From IMG/VR virus record IMGVR_UViG_3300010334_006851, positions 1 to 64,000 of that record: a stretch of DNA of 64,000 nt; one strand, written 5' to 3'. The position numbers and the translations under genes are program-made. This document shows, piece after piece, positions 17,045 through 26,072 of this stretch. Below the pieces are notes generated by a model. It searched no databases, was not told the origin of the DNA, and saw only the letters and a program-made list of their open reading frames with translations. Origin of the DNA: a virus. Numbering within the stretch: position 1 is the first letter of the stretch; each line of letters starts with the position of its first letter.

Positions 17045-18097
17045 TTACTCCTTTTGTGAATCACCAAACTTTTCGTTCCAGCTACTTCTACCAAGAGTTA
17101 TATACTTTTTCTCAAAAAAAGAAAGTCCTTCTAAATGCTTTTTGTATTCTTCGTCAAGTTCTTTAGGAACTTCAAGCCTTAAAGAAACTATCATGTCTCC
17201 AATATTTCCCTTGTAAGGAAGACCCTTGCCTCTTACTCTAAACTTGGAATAAGGTTGAGTAAATTGCGGAACTTTCAAAACAATTCTTTCGCCAGAAACG
17301 CATGGAATTGTTAAAGAACAACCTAAAACTATTTGTGTATAAGAAACAGGAACCTCTAAAAGGATTGATGCCCCATCCCTCTTAAAAAGAGGATCAGGTT
17401 TTACAACAACCAAGACTATGAGGTCACCGCTTTCACCGCCTTTAAGAGAAGGCTCCCCGCCTCCACTAATAGTTATTGAAGTACCATGTTCCACACCCGG
17501 TGGTATGTTAACCTCAACCGAGTCCTCTTCGTAAGAAGAGTAACCCATGCCAGAGCAAGAAGAACACTTTTTAACGTTTATCTTTCCTGTGCCTCCACAG
17601 AAGCCACAGGGACGATTTAAAGAAAATGGTGGCTGAAGTACCTGAGAAATTCCTTTGCCTTCGCATCGTTCACAAAATACGTAGTCTGTGAACCCCTCAC
17701 CAGAGCAGGAAGAACAAACAGTCTTCTTCTTTATCTTGATATTCTTTTTAACACCAGTTAAAACCTCTAAAAAGTTAACTTCTACTTTTGACTGTATGTT
17801 CCTTCCCCTGAATAGGGAGTTAGAGAAGAAGCTATTTAAATCTACTTCAACACTGTCATTAAATTTTGACTTGGAGCGGAACTTCATCCGCTCATCAAAG
17901 TCAAAAGCCGATGAGTTAGAAGTTTTTACTTTTTTAAGAATCTCATAGGCAGACTGAACATCTTTGAACTTGTCCGCTGCACCTGTATCCTCCGGATTAA
18001 GGTCAGGGTGATACTTTTTTGCAAGATCCCTATAGGCTTTTTCTACATCTTTTATCGAAGCAGAATTCTTAAGGCCAAGAACTTCATACGGATTCAT
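17045..18097 (-). CDS. dnaJ: DnaJ/Hsp40 co-chaperone
   Basis: The 350-residue type-I J-protein has a J domain at residues 1-65 with HPD in KKYHPDLN. Four zinc-binding repeats follow at about 130-200 (CSSCSGEGF, CERCEGKGI, CGFCGGTGK, CSSCSGMGY), then two beta-barrel substrate domains. The glycine/phenylalanine linker after the J domain is essentially missing, replaced by a Ser/Lys/Phe segment. The ATG lies inside the end of the GroES-like gene (14-base overlap). Probably steers host DnaK toward phage proteins. Confidence 0.92.
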   Translation of the reverse strand: MNPYEVLGLKNSASIKDVEKAYRDLAKKYHPDLNPEDTGAADKFKDVQSAYEILKKVKTSNSSAFDFDERMKFRSKSKFNDSVEVDLNSFFSNSLFRGRNIQSKVEVNFLEVLTGVKKNIKIKKKTVCSSCSGEGFTDYVFCERCEGKGISQVLQPPFSLNRPCGFCGGTGKINVKKCSSCSGMGYSSYEEDSVEVNIPPGVEHGTSITISGGGEPSLKGGESGDLIVLVVVKPDPLFKRDGASILLEVPVSYTQIVLGCSLTIPCVSGERIVLKVPQFTQPYSKFRVRGKGLPYKGNIGDMIVSLRLEVPKELDEEYKKHLEGLSFFEKKYITLGRSSWNEKFGDSQKE

Positions 18098-18401
18098 TTT
18101 GTTCAAGTAGAACGCTCTTTATAGAAGTTGGCTCCATAAAAAATCTATCTCTGTGTGAACTGTCGTAATTAGGTGCCATTACACCAGTCCCAGAGATAAG
18201 AACCCTATCTCCAACGTCATAGCCCCAAGACTCTGCCTTGAAAGAAGGACCTACTGCTTTTACATAACCTTGGAGTGGGACCTTGAGATCTACCTTGTCT
18301 GTAATTGCCAAACTTGTTCCCATCAACTCGTTGGGAGTCAATATCTCTACTAGAACCTGGGAGCCTGTTGGCTTAACACCCGCAACCTTTGGAACGCTCA
18401 T
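18084..18401 (-). CDS. GroES/gp31-like co-chaperonin
   Basis: This 105-residue protein shows the cpn10 barrel pattern: an N-terminal strand (GSQVLVEIL), a mobile-loop-like region (NELMGTSLAITD), then GYVKAVGPS and VGDRVLISGTG. Phage co-chaperonins such as T4 gp31 replace GroES so that the large capsid protein folds inside GroEL. Neighbouring dnaJ overlaps it, making a chaperone pair. Confidence 0.85.
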   Translation of the reverse strand: MSVPKVAGVKPTGSQVLVEILTPNELMGTSLAITDKVDLKVPLQGYVKAVGPSFKAESWGYDVGDRVLISGTGVMAPNYDSSHRDRFFMEPTSIKSVLLEQNESV

Positions 18402-18412
18402 ATAAACCTTTC

Positions 18413-18829
18413 TTAAAAATTGTGAAAAACATGAACTTCATTGCTATCAACGAGGATTTCTTCATCGTTTCCTATAACTTCATTAATAGTATTCCCAGAA
18501 GAATCTGCTTCGTTAAAAAGCAACAATTGTTGTTCAGTGGGGTTTGCTTCCCCAATTACATAGTTGGTTTGTCCAACTGTGCAGCTAAATGAAGGGTCAA
18601 ACCCGACAAAGTATTGCGAATTTTGTGGATTAGATGAAATAAATGTCATATTAGAAGTTGAAGAGGCAACAGAAATAGAAAAGTCTTTTTCAAGCGAATT
18701 AAAAAAACTATTAGTTTCTCCTATACAAACAGAGTCCTCTAAGTCGCAATAGCCATTTAAAGCCTGTTTGTATATCAACCTAGCAAAATCAATAAGGCCA
18801 CTTTTAGATACTTTTGCAAAATTTGACAT
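18413..18829 (-). CDS. Unknown 138-residue protein, possibly structural
   Basis: Begins MSNFAKVSKSGLIDFARLIY. An N-terminal helix is followed by Ser/Asn/Thr-rich, strand-prone sequence and an acidic tail. It overlaps the aldehyde dehydrogenase stop by one base. No family recognised. Confidence 0.55.
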   Translation of the reverse strand: MSNFAKVSKSGLIDFARLIYKQALNGYCDLEDSVCIGETNSFFNSLEKDFSISVASSTSNMTFISSNPQNSQYFVGFDPSFSCTVGQTNYVIGEANPTEQQLLLFNEADSSGNTINEVIGNDEEILVDSNEVHVFHNF

Positions 18830-20307
18830 TATTTTAATCCTTGTGGGAAAGAAAGTTCACCATAATTAACGGTCCAAGAAACCTTATGGACAATGCTGTC
18901 GAACAGTCCAGCAGCAGACGGTTGACCGTTCCCAGACTTTTTAACTCCACCAAAAGGAAGGTGAGACTCTGCTGCTATGCTTCCACCATTCCAGTAGCCC
19001 AAACCAAAATCACAATTGTCCCTGACTCTCTTGGCTTTCTTAAAGTCATTGGTCACCACGCCCAAGGAAAGGCCATACTCAGTGTCGTTATATATTTTTA
19101 TAGCATCCTCAATAGTATCAAAAGGTATTATGGCGACATGAGGACCAAAGACCTCCTGCTTCAAAAAGGCCTTATCTGACCACTCACACTGGTAAACAAA
19201 AGGAGAGAGAAAGTACCCTTTGTCTACGGGTGTCGAATTGTGATAAAGCACGGTGCAGTCTTTATCTTCCAAAACCATTTTGTTGAAGCTTTCAACACGA
19301 AGTTTTTGCTCATTGCTAATTAAAGGCCCAAAAGCGACAGAACAAACGCCCGGGACACTAGCAAAGGGATCTCCAACATGACACCTAGAGACTTCAGCAA
19401 CAAATTTCTGCTTAAACTCTTCAAGTATGCTTCTTTGTATAAGAAGACGACCCGAAGAAACACAACGTTGTCCACTAAGCTTAAAAGCACTGTTTACACA
19501 AGCAGGAATTGCCAAATCTAAATCAGCGTCATCAAAAACCATAACGGCAGACTTGCTGCCCATTTCACAACTACAAGTCTTATGCCAACTTTCTGCACAG
19601 GCTATTCTTATAAGTCTTCCTACCTCAGCACTTCCTGTGAAGCAAATGTGATCAACAAGATCATTTTTAACTATCGACTCACCAACCGATCCGTCGCCAT
19701 GAACAAGGTTAAAAACCCCGGCGGGAAAACCAGCTTCATGAAAAAGTTCAGCGGTTATTTGGCCGACCAAAGGAGTAAGCTCACTAGGCTTAAAAACAAC
19801 GGTATTGCCCTCAAGCAGAGAAGGACCGGCACACCAAAATCCACCAATTGCAAAAGGGAAGTTCCATGGGGCAATTATAGCCACAACCCCCTTAGGCTTC
19901 CTTATAACATTGCAATCTCTTTCTGCTATCTCTGATGGAACTATCTCGCCGTTGCTAATTCTTGCTTTTCCAAAACAGTATTGAGCCATATGCAAAGCTT
20001 CTATTGCTTCTGCTTTGCTCTCGTTGAGCGTCTTACCAGTTTCTAGCGATATCGCTTTTGATACATAATCAATTCTTTTCTCAAGAATATTACATAAGTT
20101 CCAAAAGTACTCAGCACGTTTTAACCTTGAGATTTCTTTCCAGCTTGAGAATGCGGTTTTAGCAACCTGTATTGTTGTACTGACCTCATCCACAGTGGAC
20201 TGCGGAAAATATCCTATTGCTGATTCGTCCGAGGGGTTCAAGCTAGGAAAGTCATTCCTCTGCTCACAGAACTTTCCGTTAATGTAATTAAAACCATTTC
20301 TTAACAT
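18829..20307 (-). CDS. Aldehyde dehydrogenase (succinate-semialdehyde dehydrogenase-like)
   Basis: The full-length 492-residue NAD(P)-dependent aldehyde dehydrogenase has PWNFPFAIGG, FKPSELTP, FTGSAEVGR, catalytic Cys in SGQRCVSSGR, EVFGPHVAI and LPFGGVKKSG. The usual E-L-G-G motif with the general-base Glu is E-M-G-S, but the Glu is kept. It oxidises aldehydes to acids. Rare in phages; the ThDP decarboxylase-like gene nearby could produce its aldehyde. SD GAGGTG supports the start. Confidence 0.9.
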   Translation of the reverse strand: MLRNGFNYINGKFCEQRNDFPSLNPSDESAIGYFPQSTVDEVSTTIQVAKTAFSSWKEISRLKRAEYFWNLCNILEKRIDYVSKAISLETGKTLNESKAEAIEALHMAQYCFGKARISNGEIVPSEIAERDCNVIRKPKGVVAIIAPWNFPFAIGGFWCAGPSLLEGNTVVFKPSELTPLVGQITAELFHEAGFPAGVFNLVHGDGSVGESIVKNDLVDHICFTGSAEVGRLIRIACAESWHKTCSCEMGSKSAVMVFDDADLDLAIPACVNSAFKLSGQRCVSSGRLLIQRSILEEFKQKFVAEVSRCHVGDPFASVPGVCSVAFGPLISNEQKLRVESFNKMVLEDKDCTVLYHNSTPVDKGYFLSPFVYQCEWSDKAFLKQEVFGPHVAIIPFDTIEDAIKIYNDTEYGLSLGVVTNDFKKAKRVRDNCDFGLGYWNGGSIAAESHLPFGGVKKSGNGQPSAAGLFDSIVHKVSWTVNYGELSFPQGLK

Positions 20308-20340
20308 AATTCACCTCAACAATATTCTACAAAATATAAA

Positions 20341-21303
20341 TCAGGAAACAAGGTCTATAAAATATAATTTGTTACTTTTTTCCCCAACAAGTACAGACTT
20401 AAAGACCTTATTTTTTACAAAAAACCTTAAAGCTTCTTTTTGATCTTTATCAGGAATCTTAACGGCACCACAACATGTGGGAACTATAAGTGCAAATACG
20501 TCAAAGATTGGTTTGCCATCAGCTTCTGGTAAGCCTTCTAAACAAGCAATTTTATCTTTTATAACAGGAGGAACATCATACAATATATCTTCTACAGGAC
20601 ATATAAAAGGACAATATTTTAGCTTGCCTTCTACAAAGATCCCGTGTTTATCAAAATAAAAGCCAAGCATTCGTGCTAGAATGACAGAAGCTGTTGTGGA
20701 CTTAATTTGATGAAAACCATAATGAGACTCAGCGGATCTCTTTATTTCATTTATGTCTTTATCAGCTTCTTCTGCTAAAGAATAAAAGCCTAAAGAAAGA
20801 TATGTATCTTTTTTGCTAAGAAGATCAGACACCTTCTGTTCATATAGTAAGCTATTTCTTTCATAATAGTCGAAACACTCAGGATAATCGTGCCAAAACT
20901 CAGAAGAAAAAAGGTAGTCTAGGTTTATCGCCTTATATTTTTTAAGAGACCTCATTTCTCGCCTTTGAGAGGAACTTTTCAGCAACCTGATGTTTGACAT
21001 CTTGTTGAGTAACTTTCCCCTAAAGAAAGAATTTAGTTTTTCTTCAAAAACTCCGGCTGAACTAGAGAAGCCATTTTGATTAGCGTACTTAATTGTTTTA
21101 ACGAATTCAAAACATCTATCTAGGAAAAGACCGTCCTCAGTATAAAACTCTTCGAAAAGAGCATTGAGTTCAGGATGGGTTAAGTCGGCAGCACCAACGA
21201 ATCTTTTAAGACCAAGACCGAAATCGCCCATAATACGATAGACAAGGTCTTCGTCAGACTCTGATATCTCTCTAAGAAGTTTGTACGCAGTAGCTTGGCT
21301 CAT
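20341..21303 (-). CDS. Unknown 320-residue protein
   Basis: Begins MSQATAYKLLREISESDEDL. Mostly helical; a cysteine-containing segment (KYCPFICPVEDILYDVPP) and IFDVFALIVPTCCG near the C-terminus look conserved in style with phage proteins of unknown function. It overlaps the IF3 gene by 4 bases (ATGA), so the two are coexpressed. No function assigned. Confidence 0.6.
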   Translation of the reverse strand: MSQATAYKLLREISESDEDLVYRIMGDFGLGLKRFVGAADLTHPELNALFEEFYTEDGLFLDRCFEFVKTIKYANQNGFSSSAGVFEEKLNSFFRGKLLNKMSNIRLLKSSSQRREMRSLKKYKAINLDYLFSSEFWHDYPECFDYYERNSLLYEQKVSDLLSKKDTYLSLGFYSLAEEADKDINEIKRSAESHYGFHQIKSTTASVILARMLGFYFDKHGIFVEGKLKYCPFICPVEDILYDVPPVIKDKIACLEGLPEADGKPIFDVFALIVPTCCGAVKIPDKDQKEALRFFVKNKVFKSVLVGEKSNKLYFIDLVS

Positions 21304-21836
21304 TTCTTAATCTGAACTTTAGGAGAAATAACACAAGTTATACAGTTTCCATCAAGCCTAGGATTTCTTTCGACCAAACCAGCATCTGATAGGCTCTCTA
21401 TAATTTGTTTAATAACAGAAAAACCCTGTTCTTTGTGAGACATCTCACGTTGTCCCTTGAAAACAATATTGAACTGTACTTTAGAGTTGTCCTCTAAAAA
21501 CTTCCTTGCCTGTGATATTTTGACTTCCATATCATGCTTTCCTATAACAGGTCTAAGTCTAAGTTCCTTAAGATTCACCTGAGAGGTTCGTTGTTTTTTC
21601 AACTGCTCTTTCTTTTTTAATTGTTTCTCGTACCTAAACTTGCCATAATCTGTTATTCTACAGACTGAGGTGCCATTGATAGGAGGAGAAACTTCTACCA
21701 AGTCTAGATTGGCGTCCTGCGCCATCTTTAAGGCTTTTTCAAAAGGAAAAACGCCTAGCTGCCTATCTTCTAAAATTACACGAACCTGGCGACTTCTTAT
21801 CTGTCTGTTGACAGGAAGGTCTTCTTCAAAAGACAT
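21300..21836 (-). CDS. infC: Translation initiation factor IF-3
   Basis: The 178-residue protein is a complete bacterial-type IF3. The N-domain has NRQIRSRQVRVI and EKALKMAQDANLDLVEVSP. After a basic linker (KKKEQLKKQR), the C-domain has KELRLRPVIGKHDMEVKI and MSHKEQG. IF3 binds the 30S subunit, keeps it apart from 50S and rejects non-canonical start codons. Phage copies are unusual. Unlike bacterial infC, which starts at AUU for autoregulation, this one starts at ATG, while two other genes here appear to start at ATT. Confidence 0.93.
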   Translation of the reverse strand: MSFEEDLPVNRQIRSRQVRVILEDRQLGVFPFEKALKMAQDANLDLVEVSPPINGTSVCRITDYGKFRYEKQLKKKEQLKKQRTSQVNLKELRLRPVIGKHDMEVKISQARKFLEDNSKVQFNIVFKGQREMSHKEQGFSVIKQIIESLSDAGLVERNPRLDGNCITCVISPKVQIKK

Positions 21837-21850
21837 TTTTAATAAATACC

Positions 21851-23398
21851 TCAGACTTGAGATGAAACATCGAGAACAACATTGATAACGGATAAGGACT
21901 TTTTCTTAAGACAGGCGTTAATTGCATTATCAAGCTCTGTCTCATCGTTTACGAGATAACCAACTCCTCCAATTGTATCACATATTTTTTCGTAATTCCA
22001 ACTTTTAATTGAATTTTTTTTCTGATTGATAACCAAAATTATTGGATTTAAATTATTTTGTACAAGGGTGCTAATTTCCATAGAAGAAGTTTGAAAAGAG
22101 TCTTCGCTAACAACCACTAAGGGACGAATGCCCGCATTAAGCAGTTGGACGCTCATTGCACCGGGCAAAGCCAAGCCAGTGCTGCAGTAAAAGGCAGAGC
22201 TTATAAAACGATGATGTGGCACAACAAGCTCAGCGGCATCAAGCATGTACTCACCGATATCAGCTAACACAACAAAGTTTTCGTCTAATATACTATTCAA
22301 TTTTTCAAAAAATCTTTTTAAACTTATCCCTTGTCCTTCTATGGGAACAAACTTTGTTCTATTGCTCTTAGTCGAAGAAACAAATTCTTTTTTTCCTAAA
22401 TCAATTCTAAAAAAGTCTTTGCAAAAGTCAATGAACCTAATTCCACAATAAATGTGGTTTTTAACTCTTAAGTTTTCTATAGAGCAAAAAATAGTATTGC
22501 TGTTGTCAAACTTGGGCGTAACAAACCCAAAGCCAGTATCAGTTAGCATTTCTCCAAATATCAGCAAGCAGTCTGATGACTCTACGCGATTCTTAACCTC
22601 TAAATTACGGGTTTGTTCGCCAAAATAAACACCAGAAAATAATGGATGGGTTTCACAAATAGAAGACTTACTCAAAAAGGTTGTAACTATAGGGATATTA
22701 TGCTTCTCTGCAAACTTGATTAAAGAGTCCTCAAGATTAAACCTTGTGATTTGAACTCCCATAATTATAACGGGATTTTTAGAAGATTTTAGGTAGCTAG
22801 AGACATCTTCTATAGCTTCTTTTAAACTGGCTCCATCGCTTTTATCGTTATTAGGGGTGCCTTGCGTATAAACGTCATACTTTATAGGTTGTGAAGCAAC
22901 ATCCCTTGGAATTTCGATATAAACAGGTTGCTTTGTTTCTTTTAAAATATTGAGAGCGTTATCAATCTTCCAGCCAGCTGTTGTTGCATTATCTAAAACG
23001 ACACTATGTGCGGTAATGTGGTCGAACATCTCTTTTTGAGAACTAAAGCTTTCAACCAAATGATTAGATAGAAAGTCTTTATTCCTGTCCTTCATACCTG
23101 GGGAACCGCCTATGATAACAACAGGCGACCTTTCGGCGTAAGCACCGGCAACCGAATTGCACAGCTTTAACGCACCAACGTTGTAAGTAGCACAAACGCA
23201 GCCTATTCCATTAAATCTAGCGTACGCGTTAGCCGCAAAGCCCGCGTGGCTTTCATCAGTGTTACTGATGAACTTGATTCTGTCACTTTGAGAGATTACA
23301 TCTAAAAAATTGTTTATGTAAGGGCCTTGTACACCAAAAATGTGCTTAACGCCTGCGTTTCCCAATCTTTCGCATAAAAATTCAGATACCAATGGCAT
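21851..23398 (-). CDS. Thiamine-diphosphate-dependent decarboxylase/synthase-like enzyme
   Basis: The 515-residue protein has the three-domain ThDP layout. The N-terminal pyrimidine-binding domain has the catalytic Glu in NTDESHAGFAANAYARF; a central domain follows; the C-terminal domain has STGLALPGAM and EISTLVQNNLNPIILVINQ. The cofactor motif normally reading GDGSF is SEDSF here, so diphosphate/Mg binding may be altered or the enzyme inactive. Closest in style to pyruvate/indolepyruvate/phosphonopyruvate decarboxylases and acetolactate synthase; specificity unknown. Confidence 0.82.
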   Translation of the reverse strand: MPLVSEFLCERLGNAGVKHIFGVQGPYINNFLDVISQSDRIKFISNTDESHAGFAANAYARFNGIGCVCATYNVGALKLCNSVAGAYAERSPVVIIGGSPGMKDRNKDFLSNHLVESFSSQKEMFDHITAHSVVLDNATTAGWKIDNALNILKETKQPVYIEIPRDVASQPIKYDVYTQGTPNNDKSDGASLKEAIEDVSSYLKSSKNPVIIMGVQITRFNLEDSLIKFAEKHNIPIVTTFLSKSSICETHPLFSGVYFGEQTRNLEVKNRVESSDCLLIFGEMLTDTGFGFVTPKFDNSNTIFCSIENLRVKNHIYCGIRFIDFCKDFFRIDLGKKEFVSSTKSNRTKFVPIEGQGISLKRFFEKLNSILDENFVVLADIGEYMLDAAELVVPHHRFISSAFYCSTGLALPGAMSVQLLNAGIRPLVVVSEDSFQTSSMEISTLVQNNLNPIILVINQKKNSIKSWNYEKICDTIGGVGYLVNDETELDNAINACLKKKSLSVINVVLDVSSQV

Positions 23399-23400
23399 AT

Positions 23401-24093
23401 TCAAGACTCGCTGGTAAAAGTATCCGTTATCTTGATCAAGAAGCCTTCTTTGTCAGCAGGAAAACGCCTGATCCACTGATCAGGAGCAGAAACCTGTGTC
23501 ATGAGTTTAAACTCAAGGTAATAGCAGCCAGGAGCGTCTGTCTCAGGGAGCGACCACTCATGAATAAAATAACTTTCCTGTAGAACATTCTGTGTTGTTG
23601 TTCCATCTATTTCTAAAATGTCTTCGTAAACCATTTCTACCTTTGAAGGTCTATTCATAAACTTAACAATTTTAATTGGATTTCCTCTGCTCCAATCCTG
23701 TGCTGTGGTGCCGTCTTGCCCCCTATCAACATAAACTAATTTATTGTTCTCGTCAAAGGAAGTAACGAGAACTTTTTCTGAGCCTCTTGTTCTTTCTATT
23801 ATTAGCATGTCGCCAACTATTATTTGGTTAAATCCTATGTTGTCGGCTAAAGAGAGGGCAGTATCTGTGCTTGTTATGTTCGTTTTCAGTTTGGACTTTG
23901 CCCACATGGTAGACTCTAAAATTAAGTCCGTAAGGTCCATAGGCCCATTGCAGTCCTCCATAAGAACCCTGTAGTCGGGTTTGGTGTCATATCTTCTGAT
24001 TAAGAAGTCTGGGCAAATCCCGGAAGGACAGCCACATTGGTCAGAACAGGCACTATTGTTGTTGTTTGAACAGCTCATAATGTATTTATGCAT
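23401..24093 (-). CDS. Probable virion structural protein
   Basis: The 230-residue protein has a Cys-rich opening (CSNNNNSACSDQCGCPSG), then beta-rich sequence including VYVDRGQDGTTAQDWSRGN. This R-G-Q-x-G-T-x-A-x-x-x-S-x-G pattern is seen in phage tail and receptor-binding-type proteins. The ATG overlaps the upstream stop as TAATG, so translation is probably coupled; an ATG five codons in is the alternative. Function inferred from pattern only. Confidence 0.6.
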   Translation of the reverse strand: MHKYIMSCSNNNNSACSDQCGCPSGICPDFLIRRYDTKPDYRVLMEDCNGPMDLTDLILESTMWAKSKLKTNITSTDTALSLADNIGFNQIIVGDMLIIERTRGSEKVLVTSFDENNKLVYVDRGQDGTTAQDWSRGNPIKIVKFMNRPSKVEMVYEDILEIDGTTTQNVLQESYFIHEWSLPETDAPGCYYLEFKLMTQVSAPDQWIRRFPADKEGFLIKITDTFTSES

Positions 24094-24506
24094 TAGTTAA
24101 AAATATCAAAACTCTTCATCAAAGCCACCTTGTCTCTAATCCAATTTATGTTGCCTTGAAATCTTATGAACTCAAATTTTGTAAAGCTTGCCTCTTCGGT
24201 ACAAAGAGGGTTTGTTTCAAAGTAAACAATTCTTCGAGGCAGAAAATGAGATAGATGATTAAGGACTACAACTGAAGGTGTGTGGTCTAAATAAATCTCG
24301 TAGTTGGAAAGTGAGTCGCTAATACTGCACGTAGCAAGAAATTCTGCACTGCCTTCTAACGGACCCAAGAGATCTACGCTGCTGAATCCTGAGGATATGA
24401 TTCTCTTCTTTTTGACAACCAAGCAAGCTTGCGGTCTTTTATCTTTTGAGAGAGAAGAAAAAAGAAAGCAAAGGCCTAAGAAGAAATCGGGTTCATTCAG
24501 ATTCAT
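24093..24506 (-). CDS. Degenerate cytidine/dCMP-deaminase-like protein
   Basis: The 137-residue protein follows the deaminase fold order: RPQACLVVKKKRIISSGFSS, then G-S-A-E-F-L-A where H-A-E is expected, then YEIYLDHTPSVVVLNHL where a PCxxC motif is expected, then RIVYFET. The zinc ligands (His, two Cys) are gone, so it is probably inactive or a binding protein. The relation is by eye and moderate at best. Confidence 0.5.
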   Translation of the reverse strand: MNLNEPDFFLGLCFLFSSLSKDKRPQACLVVKKKRIISSGFSSVDLLGPLEGSAEFLATCSISDSLSNYEIYLDHTPSVVVLNHLSHFLPRRIVYFETNPLCTEEASFTKFEFIRFQGNINWIRDKVALMKSFDIFN

Positions 24507-24919
24507 ACATTAGGGTCCAACATTTGAATGTAAAAAGAAGAGACTTTTACATCAAATTTAGAGAGGAAGCTTTTTATTTCCCTCTTATGTTTTAAGCTTA
24601 AATGTCTTTTAATTATTTTCTCAGGCAAAGGAATCTTAACACTCCAACCGGGACAGTTTTTCATTGTGGCAATGATGCTTATTGGTATGGTTGCAACTTC
24701 TAGACAACCAATACAGCTAACAACATAATTATCAGACTTAGAATCATAAACCAAGTTACTAAGGGGCAAAAGATTTTTACAACTTAAGAACCTAGTTTCA
24801 TTTAACTCTTTAACTTCACTATAAGCAGCGAGAAATATACGTGTCCCACAACTATCTAGGACAGAAAAAACCAGATCGTTTTTTATTGGACTAACAATCT
24901 TATTGTCGGCAGCATTCAT
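24503..24919 (-). CDS. Unknown 138-residue protein
   Basis: Begins MNAADNKIVSPIKNDLVFSV. Contains several cysteines (CGTRIF, SCKNLL, SCIGCLE, NCPGW) and a basic stretch (KRHLSLKHKREIKS). Overlaps its neighbours by 4 and 1 bases in a small leftward operon. No family recognised. Confidence 0.55.
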   Translation of the reverse strand: MNAADNKIVSPIKNDLVFSVLDSCGTRIFLAAYSEVKELNETRFLSCKNLLPLSNLVYDSKSDNYVVSCIGCLEVATIPISIIATMKNCPGWSVKIPLPEKIIKRHLSLKHKREIKSFLSKFDVKVSSFYIQMLDPNV

Positions 24920-25263
24920 TACTTAGTATCTTCTTTGGCTTCTTTTTGCTTTTTACCTTTTACGGAAGGTTTCTCAAGCTTCTTTTCGTCTTTCTTTTTT
25001 ACGTCTTGCTTTTTCTTGTCTGTTCGAGAGGACTTTGTTTTTTCTAATTCTTTTGAAGGTTCCGTCTGCTTTTCCTTGGTATCTATCTTACTCTTGCCTG
25101 TGGGGGTTTTTAACTTGGAAATCTTTTGCTTAAACTTCTCTTTTGCCGATTTGAGCTCTTCTATAGACTTAGATAGTTTGTCTACAGCGATAAGCCATCT
25201 GTCTATCTGTGTGTTTATGCCCAGCGTGGCTTTTCCTTCAAACCAAGGTTTATTGTTTTCCAC
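24919..25263 (-). CDS. Lysine/glutamate-rich coiled-coil protein
   Basis: GTG start at 25263 with a perfect AGGAGG five bases upstream. The 114 residues have a short globular-looking N-terminus (MENNKPWFEGKATLGI), a heptad-like helix, then about 60 residues almost entirely Lys, Glu, Asp, Ser and Thr. Likely disordered or coiled-coil. No function assigned. Confidence 0.6.
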   Translation of the reverse strand: MENNKPWFEGKATLGINTQIDRWLIAVDKLSKSIEELKSAKEKFKQKISKLKTPTGKSKIDTKEKQTEPSKELEKTKSSRTDKKKQDVKKKDEKKLEKPSVKGKKQKEAKEDTK

Positions 25264-25573
25264 CGTTCCTCCTAATCTTATATTTTCCAGATTCTATCTT
25301 CAATAGAGTTTCTAGGTCTACATTAGATTTCGCTTCCCTATGTAATGACTCTAGGCTGATTAATTTATTGTGGAGTATTTTAAGCCATCTAGTTTGACAA
25401 TAAAAGCCGGTATGGTCCACAAAGTTGTCAAAACTATTAAACGCAAAGAAATATCTAATAAATTTCTGTTGGATTTCTTTTCTAAAGTATTTGAAAAGAT
25501 AGTTTTTTTCTTTAGGCAGATCAATTTCATCAAAATTACCTGCTAAGAATAGTAGATCTCTTTTGCTAACCAA
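25250..25573 (-). CDS. Unknown protein with TTG start
   Basis: The TTG at 25573 lies 6 bases after GAGGGGG and gives 107 residues starting MVSKRDLLFLAGN; earlier in-frame TTGs have no SD. Aromatic-rich (FRKEIQQKFIRYFFAFNSF). Overlaps genes on both sides. No family recognised. Confidence 0.5.
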   Translation of the reverse strand: MVSKRDLLFLAGNFDEIDLPKEKNYLFKYFRKEIQQKFIRYFFAFNSFDNFVDHTGFYCQTRWLKILHNKLISLESLHREAKSNVDLETLLKIESGKYKIRRNGGKQ

Positions 25574-26006
25574 TATGAACCCCCTCAACAAACTTAAGAT
25601 ACAAAATAATCATACCCCCAGCAAACTGCTGTGGTATGTTTGCTGCCGAAAGTTTGTTCAATATATCCACAACCAGCCTTATGTCTTCTTGGGAATCTGT
25701 GTAATCTTGTGAAACATCATGCGTTTTTAAAGAATGGTAGGCAAGATCAACCCCTCTGATAATATCATAGTTTATTACCATAGAAAGATTAGAGTTATCA
25801 TTTAATAATGCATAAGGTATCTTTCCACCTTGGTGAAAGCTCTGTTGAGCAAAGAAATCAACCATATACTTTTTAGCAATATATTTTAACTCCCCAACAA
25901 AACTAGTGGCAAATAACAGTAACTGCCGCTCTAAATCTGGGTTATAATCTGCGGTTTCTAAGGAGTCTTCTTCTAGCCCACAATCACAAAAGTCTATACT
26001 AGCCAT
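25566..26006 (-). CDS. Unknown 146-residue protein
   Basis: Begins MASIDFCDCGLEEDSLET; mostly helical with FVGELKYIAKKYMVDFF and a hydrophobic C-terminus (FAGGMIILYLKFVEG). Divergent from the forward lipoprotein gene 66 bases away. No family recognised. Confidence 0.55.
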   Translation of the reverse strand: MASIDFCDCGLEEDSLETADYNPDLERQLLLFATSFVGELKYIAKKYMVDFFAQQSFHQGGKIPYALLNDNSNLSMVINYDIIRGVDLAYHSLKTHDVSQDYTDSQEDIRLVVDILNKLSAANIPQQFAGGMIILYLKFVEGVHIG

Positions 26007-26072
26007 TGTCTATTTTCTCCAATAGAGGCAAAAGATTTGACAAAAAATCCAATAGATAACAAAGGAGGAAAT

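Noticed and set aside
26035-26060. Sigma70 promoter before the lipoprotein gene
   Set aside because: A perfect TTGACA is present but no -10 fits at 16-18 bases before the SD.
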